Shown here: piece after piece, positions 8,184 to 16,214 of the stretch
Numbering within the stretch: position 1 is the stretch's first letter
Layout of the letters: each line of letters opens with the position of its first letter
From: Candidatus Muproteobacteria bacterium RIFCSPHIGHO2_01_FULL_65_16
Lineage (GTDB): Bacteria > Pseudomonadota > Gammaproteobacteria > Acidiferrobacterales > Sulfurifustaceae
DNA length: 19,997 nt
Direction of reading: 5' to 3'
Assembly: GCA_001785175.1 (NCBI GenBank)
Contig: MFSY01000017.1
Location: 1-19,997, forward strand
Position numbers and translations under genes: made by a program
The notes under the pieces: model-generated
The model's database searches: none
Seen by the model: the letters and a program-made list of their open reading frames with translations, nothing else
What the model was told of the DNA's origin: nothing

Positions 8184-10618
8184 GCGCCCTCCCCGACGAT
8201 CGTCGCCGGACCGTGCCCGCCGAGCGTGGCGGTTTCCGGACAGCCCGCCGGAATCAGCACGCAGCCGTCCGGCACGCGCGCGTCCACGACGACCTTGAGC
8301 CGCGCGTCGCCCTCGATCATGCGCACCAGCACGCCGTCGCCGTCCTTGAGCTTGAGCCGCTCGGCCTGCGCCGCGTTCAGGCACGCCGCGGGCTCGGGGT
8401 TGGCGGCGGTCTTCTGCAGCGAGGCGGCGCGGCGCGTGATCGCGTCCACCGCGTACATCGGCACCTCGGCGATGCGCAGCACCTGGCCGCTCGGCGCCGC
8501 CAGCCCCGCGGGCGGCACCGCCGAGAGCTGCCACGCGCCGAGCCGCGCCGTGGGCGCGACGGCGCCGGTGTCAATCTCGCGCCGCACGTCCTCGATGTCC
8601 GCCTGCTCGAAGCCGGAGAGCCCGAGCAGGTTGCCGAGCACGCGCAGGATCTTCCAGCCGGGGCGCGCCTGGCCGAGCGGCGCGACCGCGCCGTTGAATT
8701 CCTGGCGCCGGCCCTCGGCGTTGACGAACGTGCCCGCGGTCTCGGTGAACGGCGCCAGCGGCAGCAGCACGTCGGCGTACTCCACCGCCCGGGTGCGGAA
8801 CGGCGACGGCTTGAACGTGGTCAGCATGGCCACGAACTGCGCCGCCTGCATCGCCGCAAGCGCGCGCGCGCCGCTGATGCCGTCGAGCTCCGGCTCGACG
8901 CCGAGGAGCAGATAGGCCTGGCGCGGCTCGCGCAGCATGGCCGCGGCGTTGCGCCCGGCCGGCGCCGCCGGTTTTCCCGCCGGCCCGCGGTGCGGCACGC
9001 AGCCGGCGAGCCAGCCGGCGGCGGAGTCGGCCTCGGGGATGAAGCCGAAGCGCGCGCCCGCGGTCTCGGCGACGAGCTGCGCCAGCGCGCGCACGCTGGC
9101 CGAAAGCGGATGGCTCGTGGCGAGCGCGCCGAGCAGCACCGCGGCGGGCCGGCGTTCCGCGAGCGCGCGCGCCATGGCCTGATCGGTTTCGGTCGGGGCG
9201 ACGTCCCGGTACTGCGCCGTGAACGGCGCCGGCAGCTCGGCGCCCTTCAACGCGCCCAGGGCCTTGGCCACGCCGGCGAGCCGCTCCAGCAGCTTCAGCG
9301 GGTCGGTGACCGTCTTGTGCGCGATCTTGTAGTTGAAGTCGTAGTCCACGGCGTTGACGGCCATGACGCACGCGCCCCGGAGGGCGGCCTTGCGCAGGCG
9401 CAGGTTGAGCAGCGGCGCCTCGCGGCGCGGGTCGGCGCCCACGAGCAGGACCGCGGCCAACTGCTCCAGATCCGCGAGCGCCTGGCCGAGCCACGGGAAC
9501 GGCGGCATCGCGGCGTCGTCGCTGAAATCCGACTGGCGCAGGCGATGATCCACGTTGCCGGAGCCGAGCGCGCGCACGAGCTTCTGCAACAGGTAAAACT
9601 CCTCGAGCGTCGCGCCCGGCGCGGCGAGCGCGCCGACGCCGTCCGGCCCGTGCGTCTTGAGGGCCTGCTTCAGCCCCTGCGCCGTGAACTCGATCGCGGT
9701 GTTCCAGTCGGTCTCCTCCCACATGCCGTTGACGCGGATCATGGGCGCGCGCAGGCGCTCCTCGCTGTTCAGCGCCTCGTAGCTGAAGCGGTCGCGGTCG
9801 GAGAGCCAGCACTCGTTGACCGCCTCATTCTCGCGCGGCAGCACCCGCAGCACCCGGCCGTTGCGCGTCTGCACCGTGAGGTTGCTGCCGACGCAGTCGT
9901 GCGGCGCGACCGAGGCGCGGCCCCGCAGCTCCCACGGGCGCGCGCTGTAGCGGTAGGGCTTGGAGGTGAGCGCGCCCACCGGGCACAGGTCAATGACGTT
10001 GCCGGACAGCTCCGAGTTCACGCTGCCGTCGAGGAAGGTCCGGATCTCGGTGCGGTCGCCGCGCCCGAGGCCACCGAACTCCATGACGCCGGCGATTTCT
10101 TTCCCAAAACGCACGCAGCGCGTGCAGTGGATGCAGCGCGTCATCTCGGTGGCGATCAGCGGGCCGATGTCCTTGTCCACGACCGCGCGCTTGGGCTCGG
10201 TAAAGCGCGCGACGTCCTTGCCGTAGCCGAGCGCCAGGTCCTGCAACTGGCACTCGCCGCCCTGGTCGCAGACCGGGCAGTCGAGCGGGTGGTTGATGAG
10301 CAGGAACTCCATCACGCCCTGCTGCGCGGCGCGCGCCTTGTCCGAACGCGTGCGCACGATCATGCCGTCCGCCACCGGCGTGGCGCACGCCGGCATCGGC
10401 TTGGGCGCCTTCTCCACCTCGACCAGGCACATGCGGCAGCTGGCCGCGATGGACAGCTTCTTGTGATAGCAGAAGCGCGGGATGTAGACGCCGGCGGCGT
10501 CGGTGGCCTGGATCAGCATCGCGCCCTTGCGCACCTGGATCTTCTTGCCGTCAACGACGATGGTGACCTGGTCGGCGGCCGGCGCGGCCGCGCTCACGGT
10601 CTCGGGCTTGGCGCTCAT
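8180..10618 (-). CDS. nuoG: NADH-quinone oxidoreductase subunit G (NuoG), clusters N1b, N4, N5
   Basis: The 75-kDa subunit that wires electrons from NuoF toward NuoI and NuoB. The 812 residues begin with a ferredoxin-like [2Fe-2S] domain (N1b: Cys50, 61, 64, 78). The His-Cys3 N5 site follows (His110, Cys114, Cys117, Cys123 in [14 protein letters not shown]), then N4 (Cys162, 165, 168 in CIHCTRC and Cys212 in LCPVGAL), then a molybdopterin-oxidoreductase-like domain from about 235 onward. The optional N7 site of E. coli is missing: only Cys242 and Cys270 remain in the corresponding region. The ATG at 10616-10618 has GGAGGG six bases upstream and overlaps nuoF by 4 bases; upstream in-frame sequence overlaps nuoF and is rejected. 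The stop overlaps nuoH by 4 bases. Confidence 0.97.
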   Translation of the reverse strand: MSAKPETVSAAAPAADQVTIVVDGKKIQVRKGAMLIQATDAAGVYIPRFCYHKKLSIAASCRMCLVEVEKAPKPMPACATPVADGMIVRTRSDKARAAQQGVMEFLLINHPLDCPVCDQGGECQLQDLALGYGKDVARFTEPKRAVVDKDIGPLIATEMTRCIHCTRCVRFGKEIAGVMEFGGLGRGDRTEIRTFLDGSVNSELSGNVIDLCPVGALTSKPYRYSARPWELRGRASVAPHDCVGSNLTVQTRNGRVLRVLPRENEAVNECWLSDRDRFSYEALNSEERLRAPMIRVNGMWEETDWNTAIEFTAQGLKQALKTHGPDGVGALAAPGATLEEFYLLQKLVRALGSGNVDHRLRQSDFSDDAAMPPFPWLGQALADLEQLAAVLLVGADPRREAPLLNLRLRKAALRGACVMAVNAVDYDFNYKIAHKTVTDPLKLLERLAGVAKALGALKGAELPAPFTAQYRDVAPTETDQAMARALAERRPAAVLLGALATSHPLSASVRALAQLVAETAGARFGFIPEADSAAGWLAGCVPHRGPAGKPAAPAGRNAAAMLREPRQAYLLLGVEPELDGISGARALAAMQAAQFVAMLTTFKPSPFRTRAVEYADVLLPLAPFTETAGTFVNAEGRRQEFNGAVAPLGQARPGWKILRVLGNLLGLSGFEQADIEDVRREIDTGAVAPTARLGAWQLSAVPPAGLAAPSGQVLRIAEVPMYAVDAITRRAASLQKTAANPEPAACLNAAQAERLKLKDGDGVLVRMIEGDARLKVVVDARVPDGCVLIPAGCPETATLGGHGPATIVGEGA

Positions 10619-11901
10619 GCCGCCCTCCGTATAGTCTCCGGCAGACAGGCGCGCCGCTCGATGTGATATTCGAATTCGCTCCGGAAGTGTTTGACGAAGC
10701 TCTTGACCGGCCAGGCGGCGGCGTCGCCCAGGGCGCAGATGGTGCGGCCCTCGATGTTGGAGGCGACGTCGGTCAGCAGGTCCAGGTCCTCGGGCCGGCC
10801 CTGGCCGTGTTCGATGCGGTGCAGCACGCGCGCCAGCCAGCCGGTGCCCTCGCGGCAGGGCGTGCACTGGCCGCACGACTCCTCGTAATAGAAATGCGAC
10901 AGCCGCGCGAGGGCCCGCACCATGCAGGTGGTCTCGTCCATGACGATCACCGCGCCCGAACCGAGCGCCGAACCGGCCTTGGCGAGCGCGTCGTAGTCCA
11001 TGGTGCAGTCCATGATGACGTCCGCGGGCATCACCGGCATGGACGATCCGCCGGGGATCACGGCCTTGAGCCGGTGCCCGTGGCGCACGCCGCCGGCCAG
11101 CTCCAGCAGCTTCACGAACGGCGTGCCCAGGGGGACCTCGTAGTTTCCGGGCTTGTTCACGTGGCCCGAGACCGAGAAGACCTTCGGCCCGCCGTTGTTG
11201 GGCTTGCCGATATTAAGGAACCAGTCCGCGCCGTTGCGCATGATGTCCGGCACCGACGCCAGGGTCTCGGTGTTGTTGATGGTGGTCGGCCGCCCGAACA
11301 GGCCGTAGGTCGCTGGAAACGGCGGCTTGTAGCGCGGGAACGCCTTCTTGCCCTCGATGGATTCGAGCAGCGCCGTCTCCTCGCCGCAGATGTAGGCCCC
11401 GGCGCCGAGGTGCGTGTGGATATCGAGGTCCACGCCCGCGTCCTGGATGTTGCGACCGAGCAGCCCGGCCGCGTACGCCTCCTTGAGCGCGCCCTCGAAG
11501 CGCTCGTACGGCTCCCAGAACTCGCGCCGGATGTAGTTGTAGCCCGCGGTCGCGCCGATGGCATAGCCGGCGATGGCCATGCCCTCGACCACGGCGTGCG
11601 GGTTGAATCGCAGAATGTCGCGGTCCTTGAACGTGCCCGGCTCGCCCTCGTCCGAGTTGCACACGAGGTATTTCTGGCCCGGCGCGGACCGGGGCATGAA
11701 GGACCATTTCAGGCCGGTGGAGAAACCGGCGCCGCCGCGCCCGCGCAGGGCGGATTTCTTGAGCGTCTCGATGATGGTCTCCGGCGGTGTTTTTTCCGTG
11801 AGGATTTTTTTCCACGCCTCGTAGCCGCCGGCGGCCTCGTAGGCCGCGAGCGTCCAGGAGCGGTCGCGGTGCAGGTTGCGGAAACAGACCTCGTTGGCCA
11901 T
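10615..11901 (-). CDS. nuoF: NADH-quinone oxidoreductase subunit F (NuoF), NADH/FMN site and cluster N3
   Basis: The 51-kDa subunit that binds NADH, FMN and [4Fe-4S] cluster N3 at the tip of the peripheral arm; the entry point for electrons. The 428 residues show the nucleotide/flavin loop GRGGAGF (54-60), [13 protein letters not shown] (82-94), [18 protein letters not shown] (167-184), and the N3 ligands Cys343, Cys346 and Cys349 in SCGQCTPC plus Cys389 in TICALGDAA. The ATG at 11899-11901 gives [16 protein letters not shown]. There is no Shine-Dalgarno sequence, and a GC-rich 6-bp stem lies 15 bases upstream. The stop overlaps the nuoG start as ATGA. Confidence 0.97.
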   Translation of the reverse strand: MANEVCFRNLHRDRSWTLAAYEAAGGYEAWKKILTEKTPPETIIETLKKSALRGRGGAGFSTGLKWSFMPRSAPGQKYLVCNSDEGEPGTFKDRDILRFNPHAVVEGMAIAGYAIGATAGYNYIRREFWEPYERFEGALKEAYAAGLLGRNIQDAGVDLDIHTHLGAGAYICGEETALLESIEGKKAFPRYKPPFPATYGLFGRPTTINNTETLASVPDIMRNGADWFLNIGKPNNGGPKVFSVSGHVNKPGNYEVPLGTPFVKLLELAGGVRHGHRLKAVIPGGSSMPVMPADVIMDCTMDYDALAKAGSALGSGAVIVMDETTCMVRALARLSHFYYEESCGQCTPCREGTGWLARVLHRIEHGQGRPEDLDLLTDVASNIEGRTICALGDAAAWPVKSFVKHFRSEFEYHIERRACLPETIRRAA

Positions 11902-12283
11902 GGTTATGTGGTCGAGCGGCCTGCGGCCGCGTGTATGAGCGGGCTCCCGCGCCCGCACGGCGGGTCCATTTCTTTGTACGCGCAAAGAAATGGACGAAAG
12001 AAACGCGCCCCGGTCGCTCGCCGCGAGCAAAAGGCGCTCGCGGTGCCCTGCGCTCCTCGCTCGGCCGGGCGCTCGCCTAACTCGCCGGGCGCAGACAACG
12101 CGCCTCGGGCTCGACCAGAGGCTCGCGACACCCCCCGGCCTCGGCTGCGGTGCTCGGCTCGCTCCGACGGGGATAAGAAAGAACCCATCAGGCCGTGCTG
12201 GGGATTGGTACGCCGTAACAGCAGCGACGGTGTGTTCTCCATTCCCGGATGGCGCGCCCAAACCTCTAACGCCGCGGCGCCAT
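11902..12283. repeat. Long GC-rich dispersed-repeat-like element, nuoE-nuoF gap
   Basis: This 382-base gap holds no gene I can support. It contains a perfect 13-bp inverted repeat, GTCCATTTCTTTG (11964-11976) and CAAAGAAATGGAC (11983-11995), with a 6-base loop. It continues on the plus strand with GACGAAAGAAACGCGCCCCG and a GC-rich stretch (CCCTGCGCTCCTCGCTCGGC, GGGCGCTCGCCTAACTCGCC). This layout resembles a dispersed intergenic repeat I recall from many gamma- and betaproteobacteria that is often wrongly called as a gene (recollection, not searched). A second short stem, GCGGCC-TGC-GGCCGC (11916-11930), sits 15 bases upstream of the nuoF ATG. The open frame running from 12261 into nuoF is a by-product of GC-rich repeat sequence. 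Confidence 0.6.
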
Positions 12284-12757
12284 TCATTTCAACGTCTCCA
12301 GTATCTGATCAATCTTCTCCGGCGTGAGGCGCTCGTGGTAGTCCTTGCCCGCCGCCAGCGCCGGCGCGCCGCCGCAGGCCCCGAGGCACTCGACCTCCTT
12401 CAGGGTGAACCGGCCGTCGGCCGTGGTCTCGCCGAGCTTGACGCCGAGCCGCTGTTCCAGGTGCGCCACGACGTCGTCGGAGCCGCACAGCATGCAGGAG
12501 ATGTTGGTGCAGACGCAGAGCTTGTGGCGGCCGACGGGCTTGAGGTCGTACATCGAATAGAAGCGCGCCACCTCGTGCGCCACCATCGGCGGCATCTCCA
12601 GGTACTCCGCGACCGCGTTGATGAGCTCGGGCGTGAGCCAGCCGCCGTTGGCGTCCTGGACGACGAACAGCGCCGCCATCACCGCCGACTGGCGGCGGTC
12701 GGGCGGGTATTTGGCGACCCAGCGATCAATCTCCGCGAGTGATTGTTTGGATAACAT
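12284..12757 (-). CDS. nuoE: NADH-quinone oxidoreductase subunit E (NuoE), cluster N1a
   Basis: The 24-kDa thioredoxin-like [2Fe-2S] subunit of the NADH-oxidising module, partner of NuoF. The 157 residues show the four expected ligands, Cys83 and Cys88 in VCTNISC and Cys124 and Cys128 in ECLGACGG. Extra Cys81 and Cys91 flank the first pair; most homologues have Arg at the second site. The ATG at 12755-12757 gives [13 protein letters not shown]. Reading 11 codons further upstream would only translate the repeat element and is rejected. There is no Shine-Dalgarno sequence, because the sequence before the ATG is the end of the repeat (GCGTCAAACATTAGT). A 382-base repeat-filled gap separates it from nuoF. 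Confidence 0.95.
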   Translation of the reverse strand: MLSKQSLAEIDRWVAKYPPDRRQSAVMAALFVVQDANGGWLTPELINAVAEYLEMPPMVAHEVARFYSMYDLKPVGRHKLCVCTNISCMLCGSDDVVAHLEQRLGVKLGETTADGRFTLKEVECLGACGGAPALAAGKDYHERLTPEKIDQILETLK

Positions 12758-12761
12758 ACTA

Positions 12762-12915
12762 ATGTTTGACGCAAAGACGCAAAGACGCAAAGAAAATATA
12801 CGTACGAGTAAAACCGAGATGACCCACGGTCACCCGGCCGTGCGCATATATTCTTGTGTTCTTGGCTTTCACTCTGGGTGTCCTTTGCGTCTTAGCGCCT
12901 TTGCGTCAAAAACTC
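12762..12915. repeat. CGCAAAG inverted-repeat element, nuoD-nuoE gap
   Basis: The left arm (12765-12794) is TTTGACGCAAAGACGCAAAG and continues with ACGCAAAGAA, three 8-bp units. The right arm (12883-12910), CTTTGCGTCTTAGCGCCTTT then GCGTCAAA, is the reverse complement with few mismatches. The 88-base spacer is the longest of the four copies and contains its own nested pairing (CACGG/CCGTG around 12825-12845) and an ATATA/TATAT pair near its ends. No ORF is present. The left edge lies just upstream of the nuoE ATG and the right edge about 10 bases beyond the nuoD stop. Confidence 0.9.
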
Positions 12916-12920
12916 ATAGC

Positions 12921-14174
12921 CTACCGGTCAATCTCGCCGAACACGATGTCCTGCGTGCCGATGATCGCCACCACGTCGGCGATCATGTGGCCGCGGATCA
13001 TCTCGTCCAGCGCCGCGAGGTGGGCGAATCCCGGGGCGCGGATCTTGAGCCGGTACGGCTTGTTGGCGCCGTCGGATACCAGGTAGACGCCGAACTCGCC
13101 CTTGGGGTGCTCGACCGCGGCGTAGGCCTCACCTTCCGGGAGGCAGAAACCCTCGGTGAAGAGCTTGAAGTGATGGATCAGCGACTCCATGTCGCGCTTC
13201 ATCCGCTCGCGCGCGGGCGGCACGATCTTGTTGTCCGCGAGCGCCACCGGACCGGGGTTCTGGCGCAGCCACTCGACGCACTGGCGGATGATGCGGTTGC
13301 TCTGGTGCATCTCCTCGACGCGCACGAGGTAACGGTCGTAGCAGTCGCCGTTGACGCCGACCGGGATGTCGAAGTCGAGCCGGTCATAGACCTCGTAGGG
13401 CTGCTTCTTGCGCAGGTCCCACTCGACGCCGCTGCCGCGCAGCATCGGGCCGGTGAAGCCGAGCTGCAGGGCGCGCTCGGGGGTGACGACGCCGATGCCG
13501 ACGGTGCGCTGCTTCCAGATGCGGTTGTCGGTGAGCAGGGTCTCGTATTCGTCCACGTATTTCGGGAAGCGCTCGGTGAAGTCCCAGATGAAGTCGAGCA
13601 GGCTGCCCCGGCGGTTGGCGTTCCGGCGCGCGACGTCACGCTCGTTGTGCCACTTGGACGGCTGATAGTGCGGCATGCTGTCCGGCAGGTCGCGGTACAC
13701 GCCGCCGGGGCGGTAATAGGCAGCGTGCATGCGCGCGCCGGAGACGGCCTCGTAACAATCGAACAGGTCCTCGCGCTCGCGGAAGCAGTAGAGGAACACG
13801 GTCATGGCGCCGATGTCGAGCGCGTGCGCCCCGAGCCACAAGAGGTGGTTCAGGACGCGCGTGATCTCGTCGAACATGACGCGGATGTACTGGGCGCGGA
13901 TCGGCGGCGCGATCCCGAGGAGCCTCTCGATCGCGAGCACGTAGCCGTGCTCGTTGCACAGCATGGAGACATAGTCGAGCCGGTCCATGTACGGCAACGA
14001 CTGGATGTAGATCCGGCTCTCGGCGAGCTTCTCGGTCGCGCGGTGCAGCAACCCGATGTGCGGGTCGGCGCGCTGGATCACCTCGCCGTCGAGCTCGAGC
14101 ACGAGCCGCAGCACGCCGTGCGCCGACGGGTGCTGGGGGCCGAAGTTCATGGTGTAGTTTCTAATCTCAGCCAC
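12921..14174 (-). CDS. nuoD: NADH-quinone oxidoreductase subunit D (NuoD)
   Basis: The 49-kDa subunit, related to the large subunit of [NiFe] hydrogenases, that forms the quinone pocket with NuoB. The 417 residues are the standard length. Signatures are [16 protein letters not shown] near the N-terminus (including the pocket His), [34 protein letters not shown], and a C-terminal [20 protein letters not shown] ending in VFGEIDR. I chose the GTG at 14172-14174 ([11 protein letters not shown]), which matches known NuoD N-termini and has GAGG 12 bases upstream. The in-frame ATG at 14184-14186 has its GAGG directly against the codon, which is too close. The TAG stop is followed by a CGCAAAG repeat element in the 163-base gap before nuoE. 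Confidence 0.95.
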   Translation of the reverse strand: MAEIRNYTMNFGPQHPSAHGVLRLVLELDGEVIQRADPHIGLLHRATEKLAESRIYIQSLPYMDRLDYVSMLCNEHGYVLAIERLLGIAPPIRAQYIRVMFDEITRVLNHLLWLGAHALDIGAMTVFLYCFREREDLFDCYEAVSGARMHAAYYRPGGVYRDLPDSMPHYQPSKWHNERDVARRNANRRGSLLDFIWDFTERFPKYVDEYETLLTDNRIWKQRTVGIGVVTPERALQLGFTGPMLRGSGVEWDLRKKQPYEVYDRLDFDIPVGVNGDCYDRYLVRVEEMHQSNRIIRQCVEWLRQNPGPVALADNKIVPPARERMKRDMESLIHHFKLFTEGFCLPEGEAYAAVEHPKGEFGVYLVSDGANKPYRLKIRAPGFAHLAALDEMIRGHMIADVVAIIGTQDIVFGEIDR

Positions 14175-14772
14175 GGGCGAAACCATCCTCGCGCACCACC
14201 CGCGGCGTGAGCACCCGCTGCTCGATGGTGACCGGCTCGTACACCACGCGCTGCTTCTCCGCGTCGTAGCGCACCTCGACGTTGCCGATGAGCGGGAAGT
14301 CCTTGCGGAACGGATGGCCGCTGAAGCCGTAGTCGGTGAGGATGCGGCGCAGGTCCGGATGGCCGTCGAACATGATCCCGAAAAGATCGAACGCCTCGCG
14401 CTCGTACCAGTTGGCCGCGCTCCAGATCTCCGTCACCGAGGCGATCAGCGGCGCCTCGTCCGCCAGCCGGGCGCGCAACCGCAGCCGGCGGTTGTGCCCG
14501 AGCGAGAGCAGGTGATAGACCACGGCGAAGCGCGGCCCCGGCCGCGCCCCCGACGCCGACTCCCGGCCGTAGTCGAGGTAGTCCACGCCGCACAGATCAA
14601 TGAGCTGCTCGAAGGCGAGCGCGGGATCGTCGCGCAGGGCGCGGCAGACGGTCACGATGTCCTCGCGCCGGACCTCGAGGGTCAGCTCCCCCCGGTCCGT
14701 GCGCGCGTCCACGAGCGCGGGGCCGAGGATTTCCTTGGCGTGAGCGGCGACGGCCTGAAGCGAGTCAGTCAT
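14167..14772 (-). CDS. nuoC: NADH-quinone oxidoreductase subunit C (NuoC)
   Basis: The 30-kDa peripheral-arm scaffold subunit that contacts NuoD and NuoB; it holds no cofactor. The 201 residues end with the family signature [20 protein letters not shown] followed by [12 protein letters not shown] (about 137-169), preceded by NWYEREAF. The ATG at 14770-14772 gives [18 protein letters not shown]; its Shine-Dalgarno sequence is poor (GGAA 12 bases upstream), so coupling to nuoB is likely. NuoC and NuoD are separate here, unlike the fused NuoCD of E. coli, and overlap by 8 bases. Confidence 0.96.
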   Translation of the reverse strand: MTDSLQAVAAHAKEILGPALVDARTDRGELTLEVRREDIVTVCRALRDDPALAFEQLIDLCGVDYLDYGRESASGARPGPRFAVVYHLLSLGHNRRLRLRARLADEAPLIASVTEIWSAANWYEREAFDLFGIMFDGHPDLRRILTDYGFSGHPFRKDFPLIGNVEVRYDAEKQRVVYEPVTIEQRVLTPRVVREDGFARG

Positions 14773-14791
14773 GGGCGCGGTTTCCAGCGGT

Positions 14792-15268
14792 TCAGCGCGC
14801 GATGGTGTTGGTGCGCTTGATCTTGTTCTGCAGCTGGATGATGCCGTAGAGCAGGGCCTCGGCCGTGGGCGGACAGCCCGGGACGTAGACGTCCACCGGC
14901 ACGATGCGGTCGCAGCCGCGGACCACGGCATACGAGTAATGGTAGTAGCCGCCGCCGTTGGCGCACGAGCCCATGGAGATCACCCAGCGCGGCTCGGCCA
15001 TCTGGTCGTAGACCCGGCGCAGCGCCGGGGCCATCTTGTTCACGAGCGTGCCGGCGACGATCATGACGTCCGACTGGCGCGGGCTCGGGCGGAAGACGAC
15101 GCCGAAGCGGTCGAGGTCGTAGCGCGCGGCGCCGGCGTGCATCATCTCGACCGCGCAGCAGGCGAGGCCGAAGGTCATGGGCCAGAGCGAGCCGGTGCGC
15201 ACGGCGTTGATGAGCTTGTCGGCCTGGGTCGTGACGAAGCCGCGCTCGAGGATGCCCTCTATTCCCAT
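14792..15268 (-). CDS. nuoB: NADH-quinone oxidoreductase subunit B (NuoB), cluster N2
   Basis: Peripheral-arm subunit that binds the terminal [4Fe-4S] cluster N2, which passes electrons to quinone. The 158 residues carry the ligand set: adjacent Cys37-Cys38 in [11 protein letters not shown], Cys102 in MGSCANGGG and Cys132 in [11 protein letters not shown]. An additional Cys119 (VRGCDR) is not a known ligand. The ATG at 15266-15268 lies inside the end of nuoA, with GGGGG about 9 bases upstream. In-frame codons further upstream overlap nuoA in another frame and are rejected. A 19-base gap separates it from nuoC. Confidence 0.97.
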   Translation of the reverse strand: MGIEGILERGFVTTQADKLINAVRTGSLWPMTFGLACCAVEMMHAGAARYDLDRFGVVFRPSPRQSDVMIVAGTLVNKMAPALRRVYDQMAEPRWVISMGSCANGGGYYHYSYAVVRGCDRIVPVDVYVPGCPPTAEALLYGIIQLQNKIKRTNTIAR

Positions 15269-15615
15269 TCCAGCGCCCCCTTCTTCCACTCGTAGACGAA
15301 GCCGACCACCAGGATGCCGAGAAACAACATCATGGAGAGAAAGCCGAACATGCCGATCTCGTTGAGCGCCACCGCCCAGGGAAAGAGGAACGCGATCTCG
15401 AGATCGAAGATGATGAACAGGATCGCCACCAGATAGTAGCGCACGTCGAACTTCATGCGCGAATCCTCGAACGCCTCGAAGCCGCACTCATAAGGCGAGA
15501 GCTTCGCGGCGTCCGGGCGGTGCGGCCCGAGGACGCGACCGGCCACGATCATGGCGCCGCCGATGCCGAAGGCGACGGCCATGAAGATAAGGATGGGAAT
15601 ATAGCCTTGCAGCAT
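15259..15615 (-). CDS. nuoA: NADH-quinone oxidoreductase subunit A (NuoA)
   Basis: Small membrane subunit at the junction of the hydrophilic and membrane arms of complex I, near the quinone channel. The 118 residues have three transmembrane helices (about 5-27, 62-82 and 89-109). The conserved loop between the first two contains [20 protein letters not shown], including the family's Cys, followed by [20 protein letters not shown]. The ATG at 15613-15615 (MLQGYIPI) follows a weak CCGGAACCC. Upstream in-frame codons would read through the promoter region and are rejected. It is the first gene of the operon, and its 3' end overlaps nuoB by 10 bases, implying translational coupling. Confidence 0.96.
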   Translation of the reverse strand: MLQGYIPILIFMAVAFGIGGAMIVAGRVLGPHRPDAAKLSPYECGFEAFEDSRMKFDVRYYLVAILFIIFDLEIAFLFPWAVALNEIGMFGFLSMMLFLGILVVGFVYEWKKGALEWE

Positions 15616-15668
15616 GGGTTCCGGCGACGCCCGTGGTGAAACCGCCCCCTGTTTTTTTAGCGTCGGCG

Positions 15669-15698
15669 AGTCTAGGCTTCGGGCGCGATCAAAGTCAA
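15669..15698 (-). promoter_or_regulatory. Predicted sigma70 promoter of the nuo operon
   Basis: On the minus strand TTGACT (15693-15698) and TAGACT (15669-15674) are separated by 18 bases. The start of transcription would fall near 15662, giving an untranslated leader of about 45 bases before the nuoA ATG. A short palindrome, CCGCCGTCCGGCGG (15700-15713), lies just upstream of the -35 box and could be an operator or an unrelated hairpin. It was predicted by eye; no other promoter of comparable quality was seen before nuoA. Confidence 0.55.
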
Positions 15699-15718
15699 GC
15701 CGCCGTCCGGCGGACAAA

Positions 15719-15870
15719 TGATTCGATTCAAGGAGTTGTATTACTTTTTGCGGGTGTAATGAGCGCCTCCGGAATCGAAGGCGACCGACCGCAGCGAGCG
15801 CCGGAGAAATTGCACGGCCCGGTCAGGGAAATGGAAATATCAGAGCCTTAACAAAATGAATACGATTTTG
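15719..15870. other. Intergenic region upstream of the nuo promoter, no gene seen
   Basis: About 150 bases between the predicted nuo promoter and the CGCCAAGA repeat. The plus-strand open frame that crosses it (15633-15851) has no Shine-Dalgarno sequence or recognisable protein and runs through the nuo promoter. The stretch is of mixed composition: AT-richer at 15719-15760, and GC-rich with CGACCGACCGCAGCGAGCGC around 15781-15800. I see no further element that I can support. Binding sites for nuo regulators could lie here but none was recognised. Confidence 0.4.
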
Positions 15871-15950
15871 AACCGCCAAGACGCCAAGGTCGCCAAGAAA
15901 GGCAATTTTTCAACGGCAAAAAACTTGGCGTTCTTGGCGTCTTGGCGGTT
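15871..15950. repeat. CGCCAAGA inverted repeat, tRNA-nuoA gap
   Basis: The left arm (15871-15900) reads AACCGCCAAGACGCCAAGGT and continues with CGCCAAGAAA. The right arm (15924-15950), CTTGGCGTTCTTGGCGTCTT then GGCGGTT, is its reverse complement with few mismatches. The unit is 8-9 bp and the spacer 23 bases. It lies downstream of the tRNA on the transcribed strand and could fold into a strong hairpin ending tRNA transcription, but no U-tract follows, so a terminator role is only a guess. It has the same layout as the CGCAAAG elements but a distinct unit. Confidence 0.85.
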
Positions 15951-15979
15951 AATTTCTTTTGTTAGAGATTCTTAAAGAA

Positions 15980-16064
15980 TGGTGCCGAAGGTGGGACTCG
16001 AACCCACACGGCTTGCGCCACCAGCCCCTCAAGCTGGCGTGTCTACCAATTTCACCACTTCGGC
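15980..16064 (-). tRNA. leuU: tRNA-Leu (anticodon GAG)
   Basis: The minus strand reads GCCGAAG as the 5' acceptor strand, a D-arm with the leucine-type GGTAGACAC, an anticodon stem CCAGC/GCTGG around the loop TTGAGGG (anticodon GAG, reading CUC and CUU), a long class II variable arm (TGGCGCAAGCCGT), a T-arm GTGGG-TTCGAGT-CCCAC, the 3' acceptor strand CTTCGGC, discriminator A and an encoded CCA (15980-15982). It pairs fully. The secG-tRNA-Leu(GAG) adjacency is the same as at E. coli leuU. The symbol is by analogy. Confidence 0.97.
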
Positions 16065-16080
16065 GGAAGAACAAACGAGG

Positions 16081-16204
16081 GACAGGATTAACAGGATTTT
16101 TCAGGATTTACAGGATTAAGTCCAACGGACGATAGCCAAAAACTCACTCGAAATACGGAACCCAGAAAATCCTGTTAATCCTGCGAAATCTTGTTAATCC
16201 TGTC
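16081..16204. repeat. CAGGATT inverted-repeat element, secG-tRNA gap
   Basis: The left arm (16081-16118) holds four CAGGATT units at 9-10-base spacing. The right arm (16166-16204) is the imperfect reverse complement, with a 47-base spacer. It is the same family as 19044-19134. The right outer flank (CTATTCGTTTTCTATT) resembles the matching flank of the other copy (CTATTCCTTTCTATT), and each contains the stop codon of the neighbouring gene. There is no coding content. Confidence 0.85.
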
Positions 16205-16214
16205 TATTCGTTTT

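Noticed and set aside
11902..12261. In-frame N-terminal extension of NuoF to 12261
   Set aside because: It translates the GC-rich repeat-like element; the recognisable NuoF N-terminus begins at 11901.
12758..12790. 11-codon upstream extension of NuoE (MRLCVFASNIS)
   Set aside because: It is a translation of the CGCAAAG repeat arm; the family N-terminus begins at the ATG at 12755-12757.
1932..12910. CRISPR array
   Set aside because: Repeat units are 7-10 bp and arranged as inverted arms, not 24-48-bp direct repeats with regular unique spacers, and there are no cas genes.
15633..15851. 72-codon plus-strand open frame between nuoA and the tRNA
   Set aside because: It crosses the predicted nuo promoter on the opposite strand, has no convincing ribosome binding site and no recognisable product.
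15968..16064. Integration site at tRNA-Leu
   Set aside because: There is no integrase and no duplicated tRNA 3' fragment in the window; the neighbouring repeats are of the dispersed types seen elsewhere.
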